Notes under the pieces: generated by a model
Databases searched by the model: none
Told to the model about the DNA's origin: nothing
Seen by the model: only the letters and a program-made list of their open reading frames with translations
Position numbers and translations under genes: made by a program
From: Thalassotalea euphylliae
GTDB taxonomy: Bacteria > Pseudomonadota > Gammaproteobacteria > Enterobacterales > Alteromonadaceae
Direction: 5' to 3'
Assembly (NCBI RefSeq): GCF_003390375.1
Contig: NZ_QUOT01000001.1
Span: forward strand, 1,550,001 to 1,614,000
DNA length: 64,000 bases
Shown: positions 7,679 through 16,109 of the stretch, one piece after another
Layout of the letters: each line of letters begins with the position of its first letter
Position numbering within the stretch: position 1 is the stretch's first letter

Positions 7679-10426
7679 TTACTCTAGACCAACAGTCCAT
7701 CCTGCAGTCCAATCGTTGTCTTCTGATACCGCGCCGATGTGGTTAGCGTTGTCGAAGAACGGGTGTGAACCGAAGCTGTATGGCGTGGTTGTGTCGATAG
7801 TGTAGATACCGTTAACAACGTCTGCTACGCCTGCTTCTGTGCTGTTATCAGCGTTAACATTTAGTACCCAATCCATTAGGTCAAATGCACCTGATGAGCT
7901 GTCTTGGCTCTTGAAGTTTTCGCTACAAGCAAATACTGAGTTAGTAATTACTGTGTCGCCAGCGATTGCTTGGTCAACCGTTGTACCTGCTTCTAGCTCT
8001 AAACACTCACCTGCTGCGTTAGTGACAACAAAGTTGTGAAGTTGAGCGCGAGTACCTTCACGTAAGTAAATACCTTCAGAATCTTTGTCGGCTGTGTCGA
8101 AGCTGTTACCAATAATGGTCATGTTAGCAATCGTTGGGTTTGACTGAGGTTGCTTGCTTGGATTTGAACCGTCGTTATCCGCTTCGATTGCACGGTTCGC
8201 TTCACCGCCGTTTTCGTCATGCTTAACTAGTACGTATTGCATGTTGCCGCGGAAACCGTTGTCCCAGTCAACTGAGTCATCTTTATTTGAAGTCAGTACT
8301 ACGTATTTCGCGTTAACCGCACCACCGAAGAACTCAACACCGTCATCTGCGTTTTCATGTACTTGGATGTATTCAACCGTTGTACCTGAACCAACACCGC
8401 CGAAAGTGATACCGTTTAACTCGTTATCTGGTGCGATTTCAAAACCAGCGTGCTTAACTACAACGTAGCGTAAGGTACCTGAGTTATCTTCCCAGTTCTC
8501 AGCAGTATCAGCACCACCGAATACAGCACCTTCTTCGACACCTTCCACTTGTAGTGCACAGTCTGAACCGTCAGATGGGCATTTGTTTGAAGGCGCGTTA
8601 CCTAAGATAACCATACCGCCCCATTGGCCAGAACCAGTCGCTTCACCATTAACGTCTTGGCTAGAAGTAAAGGTAATTGGATTTGCTGCTGAGCCTAGCG
8701 CTTCAATTTTTGAATCACGGCTTACCACAATGTAGTCACCACCAGAGCGACCGAAGATAGTGGTACCAGCTTCAATTGTTAAGGTTGCAGAATCAGCTTT
8801 ATCGTTACCTACGAATACCGGGCCGTCTAATGCGTATAGGTTGCCAGACGTTAGCGTTAAGTCAGAAGTAATGGTGCCTGAAATTTCACAAGTTGTGTTA
8901 CCCGCAACTGGTGCTATTGCTGTGGTACCTGTTGGACAGCCTTCTTGCTCAGCTGGTGCCGTAATTTCACCGCCGCCAAAACCGAATGCCCAACCTTGAC
9001 GCCAGTCATTTGTACCATCAAATGCGCCTTGGTAATCCGTTGAATCGAACCAAGTGTCGATTGCAGCAGGATCTTGACCGGCACCTAACAGTGGCGACTG
9101 CGCACTAGGTACACCGTTTTCATCAACTAAAATTGATGAACTTACAGCGTTTGAAGGCTCCGCAGTAAACCAAGCAGCTAGATCAAAATCACCTGCGTTT
9201 TTGAAGTTTTCGCCGTTAGTACATGCCATGGTGCTGTTTTGCATGACAATGGCACCAGACTCGGCATTAGTCACAGTTTGACCTGCTTCAAATTCTAAAC
9301 ACTCACCCATCTCAGACGGGCCAGTTACTACTGCGTTGTAAATTTTTGCTGAAGTACCTTCGCGTAAGTAGATACCTTCAGAATCTTTATCAGCCGTGTC
9401 GAAGTTGTTACCCATAATTGTCATGTTAGCAATAGTTGGGTTAGACATTGGCTCTTTGTCTGGCGTTGAACCGTCGTTATCTGCTTCGATTGCGCGGTTA
9501 GCTTCGCCGGCATTCGCTGCGTGCTGTACGAAAATGTGCTGCATGCGACCACGGAAACCGTTATCCCAGTCGATGCTGTCGTCGCGGTTACCGGTTAACA
9601 CTAAGTGTTTAACATCTACCGCACCACCGAAGAACTCAACACCGTCATCTGCATTCGCGTGAACTTGTAAGAAATCAACGGTAGTACCTGAACCAACACC
9701 ACCGAATGTCACACCATTTAGCTCGTTATCAGGTGCAATTTCAAAACCAGCGAACTTAACAACAACGTACTTAAGTACACCTGAATTATCTTCCCAGTCA
9801 GTACCACCAAATACTGCACCCTCAGCAACGCCTTCAACTTGCAGAGCACAGTCAGAACCGTCTGAAGGACACTTGTTAGATGGCGCATTACCTAGAATAA
9901 CAATACCGCCCCATTGGCCAGCAGTAGCTTCTTCACCTTTAACATCTTGTAAAGAAGTGAAGATAATCGGTTCTTGGCGCGTACCTTCTGCCATGATTTG
10001 TGCATCACGATGAACAACAACGTAATCGTTACCTGATTGACCAAATAATACTGTACCTTCTTCAATCGTTAAGGTTGCGCCTGCTTCAACTTCTAATGCA
10101 CCACTAATGGCGTAAAATACTGGCTTACTGCCGTCTGATTTAGCTAGTGTCGTATTTTCAGACACTTGACCATCAATCACTTGTACTTGAACGTCAAAAC
10201 CTACCGCGGCACTAACTTCAGCTGATAATGAAGAAGAAGGGATACCCGGTAAATCAGCACCTGTATCAGGGTTAGTTGGTGCCGGGTTGGTGATGTTAGT
10301 ATCACCTACTGAGTTATCAACGTTTGAAGAAAGTTCAATATCACCGCCACAACCGGCTAGTACCAAGGCAGCTGAAACTGCACTTATCTTAAAAAACTTA
10401 GTTTTAAATAGGTTTGTTGATTGCAT
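7679..10426 (-). CDS. Large outer-membrane lipoprotein with duplicated beta-helix-like halves
   Basis: A 915-residue predicted lipoprotein: the signal peptide ends in the lipobox LAGC with the lipidated cysteine at residue 26. After a low-complexity linker the protein consists of two halves of about 400 residues that are largely identical. Both contain APSNKCPSDGSDCALQVEGV, AGFEIAPDNELNG, DDGVEFFGGAV, GEANRAIEADNDGS, NPTIANMTI and DTADKDSEGIYLREGT. The regular short hydrophobic rungs and the Asn/Asp/Gly-rich turns suggest a right-handed parallel beta-helix, and many acidic loops suggest calcium or other cation binding (inference). It is the first gene of a unit with the TonB receptor, a pairing that suggests a surface partner capturing or cleaving the substrate. 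No catalytic motif was recognised. Confidence 0.85.
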   Translation of the reverse strand: MQSTNLFKTKFFKISAVSAALVLAGCGGDIELSSNVDNSVGDTNITNPAPTNPDTGADLPGIPSSSLSAEVSAAVGFDVQVQVIDGQVSENTTLAKSDGSKPVFYAISGALEVEAGATLTIEEGTVLFGQSGNDYVVVHRDAQIMAEGTRQEPIIFTSLQDVKGEEATAGQWGGIVILGNAPSNKCPSDGSDCALQVEGVAEGAVFGGTDWEDNSGVLKYVVVKFAGFEIAPDNELNGVTFGGVGSGTTVDFLQVHANADDGVEFFGGAVDVKHLVLTGNRDDSIDWDNGFRGRMQHIFVQHAANAGEANRAIEADNDGSTPDKEPMSNPTIANMTIMGNNFDTADKDSEGIYLREGTSAKIYNAVVTGPSEMGECLEFEAGQTVTNAESGAIVMQNSTMACTNGENFKNAGDFDLAAWFTAEPSNAVSSSILVDENGVPSAQSPLLGAGQDPAAIDTWFDSTDYQGAFDGTNDWRQGWAFGFGGGEITAPAEQEGCPTGTTAIAPVAGNTTCEISGTITSDLTLTSGNLYALDGPVFVGNDKADSATLTIEAGTTIFGRSGGDYIVVSRDSKIEALGSAANPITFTSSQDVNGEATGSGQWGGMVILGNAPSNKCPSDGSDCALQVEGVEEGAVFGGADTAENWEDNSGTLRYVVVKHAGFEIAPDNELNGITFGGVGSGTTVEYIQVHENADDGVEFFGGAVNAKYVVLTSNKDDSVDWDNGFRGNMQYVLVKHDENGGEANRAIEADNDGSNPSKQPQSNPTIANMTIIGNSFDTADKDSEGIYLREGTRAQLHNFVVTNAAGECLELEAGTTVDQAIAGDTVITNSVFACSENFKSQDSSSGAFDLMDWVLNVNADNSTEAGVADVVNGIYTIDTTTPYSFGSHPFFDNANHIGAVSEDNDWTAGWTVGLE

Positions 10427-10814
10427 TTTGTTACCTGCTCCGCAGAAATTAGTGTGTACATCATGTATTTAGAATTGCGGCTAATCGTACGAGGCAAAAA
10501 TGACAGAAATGTTTTGGAAATATGTACTTTTTATTGACAAAAAGTTACAGAGAAATGACAAAAAGCTAAGAAAACCATTGAAATAGCAGCCTGCAAGCAG
10601 GTTCACTAGAATTGCAAATTAGTCGTGCTTACTCGTTTATGACAGTAGTAAAGCCATTTAATGTCACTATTAATACACTTCTATGACATTTTTTGTAGTA
10701 GGTAAACTGACATTTAATTGCTTACAAAGCATCGTGTTTTTAGTATCTTACCAGCTAATCAAAGCTTTCTAATCATTTCGTAATTAAAATATCTAATAAT
10801 ATAAAGGGCTTACT
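10427..10814. other. Divergent promoter region with TGTCAT-type elements
   Basis: This 388-bp gap separates the lipoprotein gene (leftward) from the cytochrome b562 gene (rightward). It holds the Pho-box-like array at 10534-10561. Further TGTCA/TGACA elements lie nearer the cytochrome gene, for example near 10640, 10663, 10683 and 10710, but without the regular 11-bp spacing. The rightward gene has AAAGGG shortly before its ATG. No gene was seen here. Confidence 0.6.
10534..10561 (-). promoter_or_regulatory. Pho-box-like element overlapping a -35 region
   Basis: Read on the minus strand there are three TGTCA-type heptamers: TTGTCAT (10555-10561), CTGTAAC (10544-10550) and TTGTCAA (10534-10540). 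The first two are spaced exactly 11 bp, as in the Pho-box consensus of two CTGTCAT repeats with a 4-base spacer. TGTAAC sits 17 bp before TACATA, a fitting -35/-10 arrangement. It lies 108 bp before the lipoprotein start. PhoB control is inference. Confidence 0.55.
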
Positions 10815-11246
10815 ATGAAAAAAATGATCGTTCCTGTTGTATTGTCAGCACTTGCTTTTTCCACTCCAAGCTATGCCAGCCACCCAATGTGTGGAAAAAC
10901 AGAATTAGCTGACTTAATGGGTGATATGAAAGGCAGCATGAAAGCAGTAAAAAAAGCGGTGAAATCTGGTGATATTGAAAAAGTTTCAATGATCGCTAAT
11001 GAGTTGATGACCGCTGTAAATCAGTCAACCGACCTTGTGCCATTGGCAATTAGTGACCAAAAGACACTGACCGCTAAACAACAAGCTGATTTTAAAAAGT
11101 ACCAAAAAGGCATGGAATATTTGAAGTCTGCCGTATCAGAGTTAGCTCAAGCAAAAGACTTGCCTGCGATTAAATCAGCGTTAGGTAAAATTGGTAAGGC
11201 AAGCAAAAAAGGCCATAAAGCCTTCAAAATGGATTGTGACGATTAG
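10815..11246 (+). CDS. Cytochrome b562 family protein
   Basis: A 143-residue periplasmic protein with a signal peptide cut after SYA. The mature part is a helical, lysine-rich four-helix bundle of the cytochrome b562 type. The likely haem ligands are a methionine in DLMGDMKGSMK near the mature N-terminus and the histidine of KKGHKAFK near the C-terminus, matching the Met7/His102 arrangement of the Escherichia coli protein. There is no CxxCH, so the haem would be non-covalent. Cysteines near both ends (HPMCGK and MDCDD) could form a disulfide closing the bundle. It lies 37 bp before a membrane cytochrome b561-like gene, a probable electron-transfer partner. Confidence 0.85.
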   Translation: MKKMIVPVVLSALAFSTPSYASHPMCGKTELADLMGDMKGSMKAVKKAVKSGDIEKVSMIANELMTAVNQSTDLVPLAISDQKTLTAKQQADFKKYQKGMEYLKSAVSELAQAKDLPAIKSALGKIGKASKKGHKAFKMDCDD

Positions 11247-11283
11247 TTGCGCTACCAATTCGTAAAATTATTTAATTGCAGTA

Positions 11284-11925
11284 ATGACGAAATTTAAAGT
11301 TTGGGACAATTTCACTCGCATCTATCATGTGAGCCAACTGATTTTGTTGGCTTTGCTTTGGTATTCAGGTGAGCAAGGTGATTTTGATCTCCATTTTATC
11401 TGCGGTTATACCATGCTGGCTTTATGGATAAGTCGTCTATTCTGGGGAGTCTTCGGCAGTCAAACCTCGCGGTTTAGCTATTTTCTTGCATCCCCAGTAA
11501 ACGCCTTACGCTGGTTAGCCAAACCTCACCAAGCTTTCCCAGGCCATAATCCATTGGCTGCCTATATGATAATTGCATTACTGCTTAGCCTTGGTATGCA
11601 GCTTATCTCTGGTTTGTTCGCTACAGATGATGTACTGGAAGAAGGGCCACTTATCTATAGTGTGAGTGACTCACTAGCAGAAACGCTGGATAGTTTGCAT
11701 AATAGTAACTTTGATGTTCTGCTTGGTTTAATTGCAATACATATAATCGCTGCATTAGTGCATAGTTGGCGCGGCGATAACGTTATTAAGACGATTATTA
11801 CTGGCTACACTCATCACAGTCACTCAGTTCAACTAAGATTCCGCTCAAGTTGGATTCCAATCGCACTTTGGTTAAGCTTATTTTTATTGTTTGGTTATTT
11901 GTGGCTTGGTGATGATGGTTTTTAG
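11284..11925 (+). CDS. Cytochrome b561-type membrane protein
   Basis: A 213-residue integral membrane protein with about four or five hydrophobic helices. It opens with KVWDNFTRIYHVSQLILLALLW, the form seen in di-haem cytochrome b subunits of the YceJ/HydC-like family. Histidines inside helices (IYHVSQ, DLHFICGY, AIHIIAALVHSW) are candidate haem ligands. A C-terminal helix precedes a short tail. It probably carries electrons between the quinone pool and the periplasmic b562 protein encoded just upstream (inference from pairing). A bidirectional terminator follows about 100 bp downstream. Confidence 0.85.
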   Translation: MTKFKVWDNFTRIYHVSQLILLALLWYSGEQGDFDLHFICGYTMLALWISRLFWGVFGSQTSRFSYFLASPVNALRWLAKPHQAFPGHNPLAAYMIIALLLSLGMQLISGLFATDDVLEEGPLIYSVSDSLAETLDSLHNSNFDVLLGLIAIHIIAALVHSWRGDNVIKTIITGYTHHSHSVQLRFRSSWIPIALWLSLFLLFGYLWLGDDGF

Positions 11926-12022
11926 TATTAACTATTTAACCGCAATATAGATAGTACTATACGTATAGACTCAGTTAAGCACCTAGAGCTACTAATCGCT
12001 CGAGTGACAGCCTTAGCAACGA

Positions 12023-12053
12023 AAAAAGCCAACTTGAATTAAGTTGGCTTTTT
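12023..12053. terminator. Bidirectional terminator between cytochrome and rpoS genes
   Basis: A 13-bp perfect stem (aaaaagccaactt/aagttggcttttt) with a 5-base loop has T-runs in both directions. It lies between the convergent cytochrome b561 and rpoS genes and can serve both. Confidence 0.85.
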
Positions 12054-12144
12054 ATTACTTTCTTCTTACTACTTTCTTTTTTCTTTATACTACTTTGTGT
12101 TCGTATTCTGGGAACGAAACGCTGAACAAACTTGTTATCACCTA

Positions 12145-13071
12145 CTAATCTTGAAAGATTGCTTCAATTGATAAGTTTTGCTGGCTCAGAATATCACGCA
12201 GGCGTTTAAGCGCTTCTACTTGAATTTGGCGAACGCGTTCACGAGTCAATCCAATTTCTGTACCAACATCTTCTAAGGTTGCCGCTTCATAGCCCATAAG
12301 GCCGAAACGCCGCGCAAGTACCTCGCGCTGTTTGCTGTTAAGCTCACCTAACCATTCGATAATGTTGTTGTTGAGATCGTTACTTTGCAAATCACGCTCT
12401 GGCCCTGCACCTTTCTCGTCTGGGATAACATCGAGCAAGGCTTTATCAGAGTCGCCACCAAACGGTGTATCTACCGAGGTAATGCGCTCATTTAAGCGGA
12501 GCATTTTGCTCACGTCAGCAACTGGCTTATCGAGCTCTTTAGCAATATCTTCTGCCGTAGGTTCATGATCTAGTTTTTGCACTAACTCACGGGCAGCACG
12601 CAAGTAGATGTTGAGCTCTTTAACGACATGAATGGGTAAACGGATGGTTCTGGTTTGGTTCATGATGGCACGTTCAATGGTTTGACGTATCCACCAAGTA
12701 GCATAAGTTGAAAATCTAAAGCCGCGCTCTGGATCAAATTTCTCAACTGCGCGAATTAAACCTAAATTGCCTTCTTCTATCAGATCTAACAATGGTAGGC
12801 CGCGATTGTTATATCGCCGAGCTATCTTAACTACTAATCGAAGGTTACTTTCTATCATACGCTTTCGTGCCTTCTCGTCGCCTTTTAGCGATAAACGCGA
12901 AAAGTAGACTTCTTCTTCGGCAGAGAGCAAAGGTGAAAAACCAATCTCACTCAAGTATAACTGCGTTGCATCTAGGCTTGCAGAGACCTCTTCCTGAGTT
13001 TTAACTGAAGGTTCCGTATCAACTGTGCTTTGTTCAACATTTATTGCGTCGATTTCTTTTTCTAAGCCCAT
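12145..13071 (-). CDS. rpoS: RNA polymerase sigma factor RpoS (sigma-38)
   Basis: The stationary-phase/general-stress sigma factor, 308 residues. Region 1.2 starts at DATQLYLSEIGFSPLLSAEEE. Region 2 contains RMIESNLRLVVKIARRYNNRGLPLLDLIEEGN and FSTYATWWIRQTIERAI, region 3 follows, and region 4 has LNSKQREVLARRFGL and the helix-turn-helix ETGLTRERVRQIQ-type segment (IGLTRERVRQIQVEAL). I place the start at ATG 13071, since GGAG lies seven bases before it; the ATG-like codon at 13095 lacks such a site. It is immediately downstream of nlpD, the standard gammaproteobacterial arrangement in which a main rpoS promoter lies inside nlpD. Confidence 0.97.
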   Translation of the reverse strand: MGLEKEIDAINVEQSTVDTEPSVKTQEEVSASLDATQLYLSEIGFSPLLSAEEEVYFSRLSLKGDEKARKRMIESNLRLVVKIARRYNNRGLPLLDLIEEGNLGLIRAVEKFDPERGFRFSTYATWWIRQTIERAIMNQTRTIRLPIHVVKELNIYLRAARELVQKLDHEPTAEDIAKELDKPVADVSKMLRLNERITSVDTPFGGDSDKALLDVIPDEKGAGPERDLQSNDLNNNIIEWLGELNSKQREVLARRFGLMGYEAATLEDVGTEIGLTRERVRQIQVEALKRLRDILSQQNLSIEAIFQD

Positions 13072-13146
13072 ATTACTTCTCCCATCAACTAGCAAAGTTA
13101 AGTATTAATTATTCAAGTTATCTCCATTTTTATTCTTTTTATAACG

Positions 13147-13986
13147 CTATCGTTTAGGTAAGTACTTCATAGGATTCACTGATTTTCCACGAAAGCGAAC
13201 TTCAAAATGAAGCATGACTCTTTGCGCGTCTGTGTCACCCATCTTAGCTATTACATCACCAGCTTTGACTGATTGCTGTTCTTTTACCAACAGCTCGTCA
13301 TTATGTGCATAAGCACTCAAGTAGTCGTCGTTGTGTTTAACAATGATGAGCTTACCGTAGCCTCTTAATGCACTACCCGCATAAACCACCTTACCATCAG
13401 CTGCTGCTGTGATTCGATCGCCACGCTTGCCAGCAATATCAATCCCTTTGTTTCCTTGCGCTGCGGTTGAAAAAGTCGCGATGACTTTTCCTTTAGCAGG
13501 CCATAACCAACGCCGGATTTTCTGCGAAAAGTTACTAGCCGTTGTAGCAGGCTTTTTGCTTATTTTTTGCCCACTTGCAGCTTTACCATACTCCTGCTTT
13601 TTGGTCGTTGCAATAGCTTTTTTAGGCGCTTTATTGGTGGTAGTACCAGAGCTTTTAGTCGAATTATTTGCCGAGCTCTTATTCCTACTGGGCTTGCTTG
13701 AATTTCCACTAATTTTAAGTTTTTGACCAGGAAATATACGATAAGGAGGTAACAAACGGTTTAGTTTAGCGATGGTTCTAACGTCGCTATTCGCACGCCA
13801 AGCAATGGAGTAAAGGGTTTCACCTTTTCTTACGGTATAGGATGAACTTTTAATGCTCGCGGGTGTTTGTGTTTGCACAGAAACAGTAGAGCGCGACTCG
13901 ACTACTGGCGCAGGCGTGTTTCTAGTGCTACAGGCAGAAAGCACCAGAAGGCTAACAATAATTAGAAAAAGGTGACGGCTAAACAT
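13147..13986 (-). CDS. nlpD: Murein hydrolase activator NlpD
   Basis: A 279-residue lipoprotein with lipobox LSAC (cysteine 19). A LysM peptidoglycan-binding domain (about 49-93, YTVRKGETLYSIAWRAN) is followed by a lysine/serine-rich linker. A C-terminal M23/LytM domain runs from about residue 163 to the end. The LytM active site is degenerate: the usual metal-binding histidine before GxD is asparagine (NKGIDIAGK), and the HxH motif reads MLHF. This fits the known role of NlpD as an activator of the amidase AmiC rather than an enzyme. It is located between yqaA and rpoS. Confidence 0.95.
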   Translation of the reverse strand: MFSRHLFLIIVSLLVLSACSTRNTPAPVVESRSTVSVQTQTPASIKSSSYTVRKGETLYSIAWRANSDVRTIAKLNRLLPPYRIFPGQKLKISGNSSKPSRNKSSANNSTKSSGTTTNKAPKKAIATTKKQEYGKAASGQKISKKPATTASNFSQKIRRWLWPAKGKVIATFSTAAQGNKGIDIAGKRGDRITAAADGKVVYAGSALRGYGKLIIVKHNDDYLSAYAHNDELLVKEQQSVKAGDVIAKMGDTDAQRVMLHFEVRFRGKSVNPMKYLPKR

Positions 13987-14036
13987 CCTGTAATTTTACG
14001 TACAAATCAAATAAAACTGAGTCTAAAGGTGCATAT

Positions 14037-14618
14037 TTATGCTACGTATACTACATAGGCTATCGCAATAATTGCAACAACGCTCCAGCCAATCACATCA
14101 ACCCACTGGCGAAGCTTTTGTTCCATTTTTTCACCGCCCCACTGGATCAAGCCCGCAACTAAGAAAAAGCGCATACCTCGACCAATAAATGAGGCAATTA
14201 AAAACGGTAAAAAGAGCATCTGTAAAACACCGGCGCTTAAGGTAAACACTTTATAAGGAATAGGTGTAAAACCGGCAAGAAAGACAACCCAAACGCCCCA
14301 TTGCTCGAACCAAGCCATGGCGTGGTCCATTTTATCTTGATAGCCTACCTCAGTAATAATCGGCTGAATCCATGCATCAAACATAAAATAGCCCAGTAGG
14401 TACCCCACAACGCCACCCACAACAGAAGCAGTTGTGGTTAAAGTTGCATAAACCCATGCTTTTTTCGGCTTAGCGAGTACCATAGGCGCCAGTAATACAT
14501 CGGGAGGAATGGGAAAAAACACTGATTCAGCAAAAGTGAGTATGGCAAGTACTCTAGGCGCTAACTTGTGCTCGGCCCATTTAAGTGTCCATTCATATAA
14601 CGCAGAAAATATCTTCAC
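14037..14618 (-). CDS. yqaA: DedA/SNARE-associated-like membrane protein YqaA
   Basis: A 193-residue inner-membrane protein of the DedA-like (VTT/SNARE-associated) superfamily, YqaA subgroup. Hydrophobic helices and the family features FFPIPPDVLLAPMVL, GGVVGYLLGYFMF and GFTPIPYKVFTLSAG are visible. The last matches the proline/glycine re-entrant motif of the superfamily. Members are thought to act in lipid or proton-dependent transport across the membrane. It overlaps the end of pcm by four bases (ATGA), so it is translationally coupled to it. This position between pcm and nlpD is common in Alteromonadales. Confidence 0.85.
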   Translation of the reverse strand: MKIFSALYEWTLKWAEHKLAPRVLAILTFAESVFFPIPPDVLLAPMVLAKPKKAWVYATLTTTASVVGGVVGYLLGYFMFDAWIQPIITEVGYQDKMDHAMAWFEQWGVWVVFLAGFTPIPYKVFTLSAGVLQMLFLPFLIASFIGRGMRFFLVAGLIQWGGEKMEQKLRQWVDVIGWSVVAIIAIAYVVYVA

Positions 14619-15277
14619 AGTAAATCTCCTGGCACAAGCGGTACAAAACGCACCATTTCAATTTGCTGCTCATGGAAATTATCCCCATCGCGGGTAATCA
14701 ATTTAAGCACTTGCGATTGTTCGCCAACGGGAATTACAAGTCGTCCACCGTCCGATAACTGCGCTAACAGGGCCTCTGGAACGCTGCTTGGCGCCGCGGT
14801 AACAATAATCGCTTGAAAAGGGCCTTTGCTTTGCCAACCCTGCCAACCATCACCATGCTTCATCGAAACATTGTGTAAATCCATGGCTCTTAGTCGACGT
14901 TTGGCCTGCCATTGCAATGCTTTAATTCGTTCAACAGAAAAGACCTTTGTAACTAATTGCGCAAGAATGGAAGTTTGATAACCTGAGCCAGTACCTATTT
15001 CCAAAACATTTTCAGGTATACCATCGGCCAAAATTAATTCTGACATTTTCGCGACAATATAGGGCTGAGAAATGGTTTGTCCTTGCCCAATCGGCAAAGC
15101 GGTATTGTCATATGCCTTGTGCGCTAAAATCTCTGGTACGAATATGTGCCGGGGCGATTGTGCAATAGCACGTAATACTCGTTGATCACTGATGCCTTCA
15201 TTGGCAAGCTTTTGCGCCAATATTTCCCCACTGCGACTCGACTTCCCGCCAATACTGCGACCTACATTGACATTCAT
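14615..15277 (-). CDS. pcm: Protein-L-isoaspartate O-methyltransferase
   Basis: A 220-residue SAM-dependent enzyme that methylates L-isoaspartyl residues to start repair of damaged proteins. The SAM-binding motif I is VLEIGTGSGYQTSILAQL (about residues 85-102), the preceding loop is PIGQGQTISQPYIVAKM, and the C-terminal part contains IIVTAAPSSVPEALLAQL and GGRLVIPVG. These are all standard features. It overlaps surE by four bases upstream and yqaA by four bases downstream, so surE-pcm-yqaA are coupled. Its place next to rpoS agrees with a stationary-phase survival role. Confidence 0.96.
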   Translation of the reverse strand: MNVNVGRSIGGKSSRSGEILAQKLANEGISDQRVLRAIAQSPRHIFVPEILAHKAYDNTALPIGQGQTISQPYIVAKMSELILADGIPENVLEIGTGSGYQTSILAQLVTKVFSVERIKALQWQAKRRLRAMDLHNVSMKHGDGWQGWQSKGPFQAIIVTAAPSSVPEALLAQLSDGGRLVIPVGEQSQVLKLITRDGDNFHEQQIEMVRFVPLVPGDLL

Positions 15278-16026
15278 ATTGTTACTTCACTCATCCACTC
15301 AGTCATTTGTTCCATGCTTTTATAAGCCGTCATATCAACAGTCAAAGGTGTGATAGATGCATAATTATTGGCTACCGCATTAAAGTCTGTTCCTGCGCCA
15401 GCGTCAAGCTCTTTACCCAGTGAGCCATACCAATAAATAGTGCGCCCCCAAGGGTCAGCCATGCCCTTCATGGTTTCTGCTTTATGTCTATGGCCAAGAC
15501 GTGTCACTTTAATTCCAGCGATTTCCTCAAGTGGAATATCTGGTACGTTAACATTTAGAATTTGATCGGAAGGTAATGGGTGTGCCTTTAATCGCTTGAT
15601 TATGTTTGCCGCGATAACCGCAGCAGTTTGGTAGTGATTTTCACCTTTACCGACTAAGGAGACTGCAACTGCAGGTAAGCCCATATGACGACCTTCGGTT
15701 GCTGCAGCCACGGTACCTGAGTACAAGGTATCGTCACCTAAATTTGCGCCATTATTAATGCCTGCGACCACTAAGTCAGGTAACGGGTCCATTAGCTGGC
15801 TTATCGCTAAATGAACGGAATCAGTAGGCGTGCCGTTTACCGAGATAAAGCCGTTATCTAAGGTTTGAGCACGTAAAGGGTTAAGCAAAGTTAATGAGTT
15901 ACTTGCACCACTGCAATTGCGATCAGGGGCAACTAAAGTGACGTCAGCGAATTTAGACAGTTCTTCATACAAGACTTTGATGCCTGGTGCATGCACGCCA
16001 TCATCATTGCTCAGTAGTATTCTCAT
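15274..16026 (-). CDS. surE: 5'/3'-nucleotidase SurE
   Basis: A 250-residue metal-dependent nucleoside monophosphate phosphatase. The N-terminal motif MRILLSNDDGVHAPGI carries the paired aspartates of the metal site. The second site appears as APDRNCSGASNSLTL, and GTPTDSVHLAI and VAGINNGANLGDDTLYSGTVAAATEG complete the active-site set. The length matches the family. It overlaps pcm by four bases and follows truD at a short distance, giving the conserved truD-surE-pcm order. Confidence 0.97.
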   Translation of the reverse strand: MRILLSNDDGVHAPGIKVLYEELSKFADVTLVAPDRNCSGASNSLTLLNPLRAQTLDNGFISVNGTPTDSVHLAISQLMDPLPDLVVAGINNGANLGDDTLYSGTVAAATEGRHMGLPAVAVSLVGKGENHYQTAAVIAANIIKRLKAHPLPSDQILNVNVPDIPLEEIAGIKVTRLGHRHKAETMKGMADPWGRTIYWYGSLGKELDAGAGTDFNAVANNYASITPLTVDMTAYKSMEQMTEWMSEVTI

Positions 16027-16109
16027 TTGACTTCCTTCATTCCTTTTTAATTTTTATCGTTGCGGTTTACTAATTTAAGCCAGCATTACAATGTTCGTGT
16101 TATTACTGC

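Noticed and set aside
10627..10720. Second Pho box upstream of the cytochrome b562 gene
   Set aside because: Several TGTCA/TGACA elements are present but their spacing and orientation do not follow the 11-bp direct-repeat pattern.
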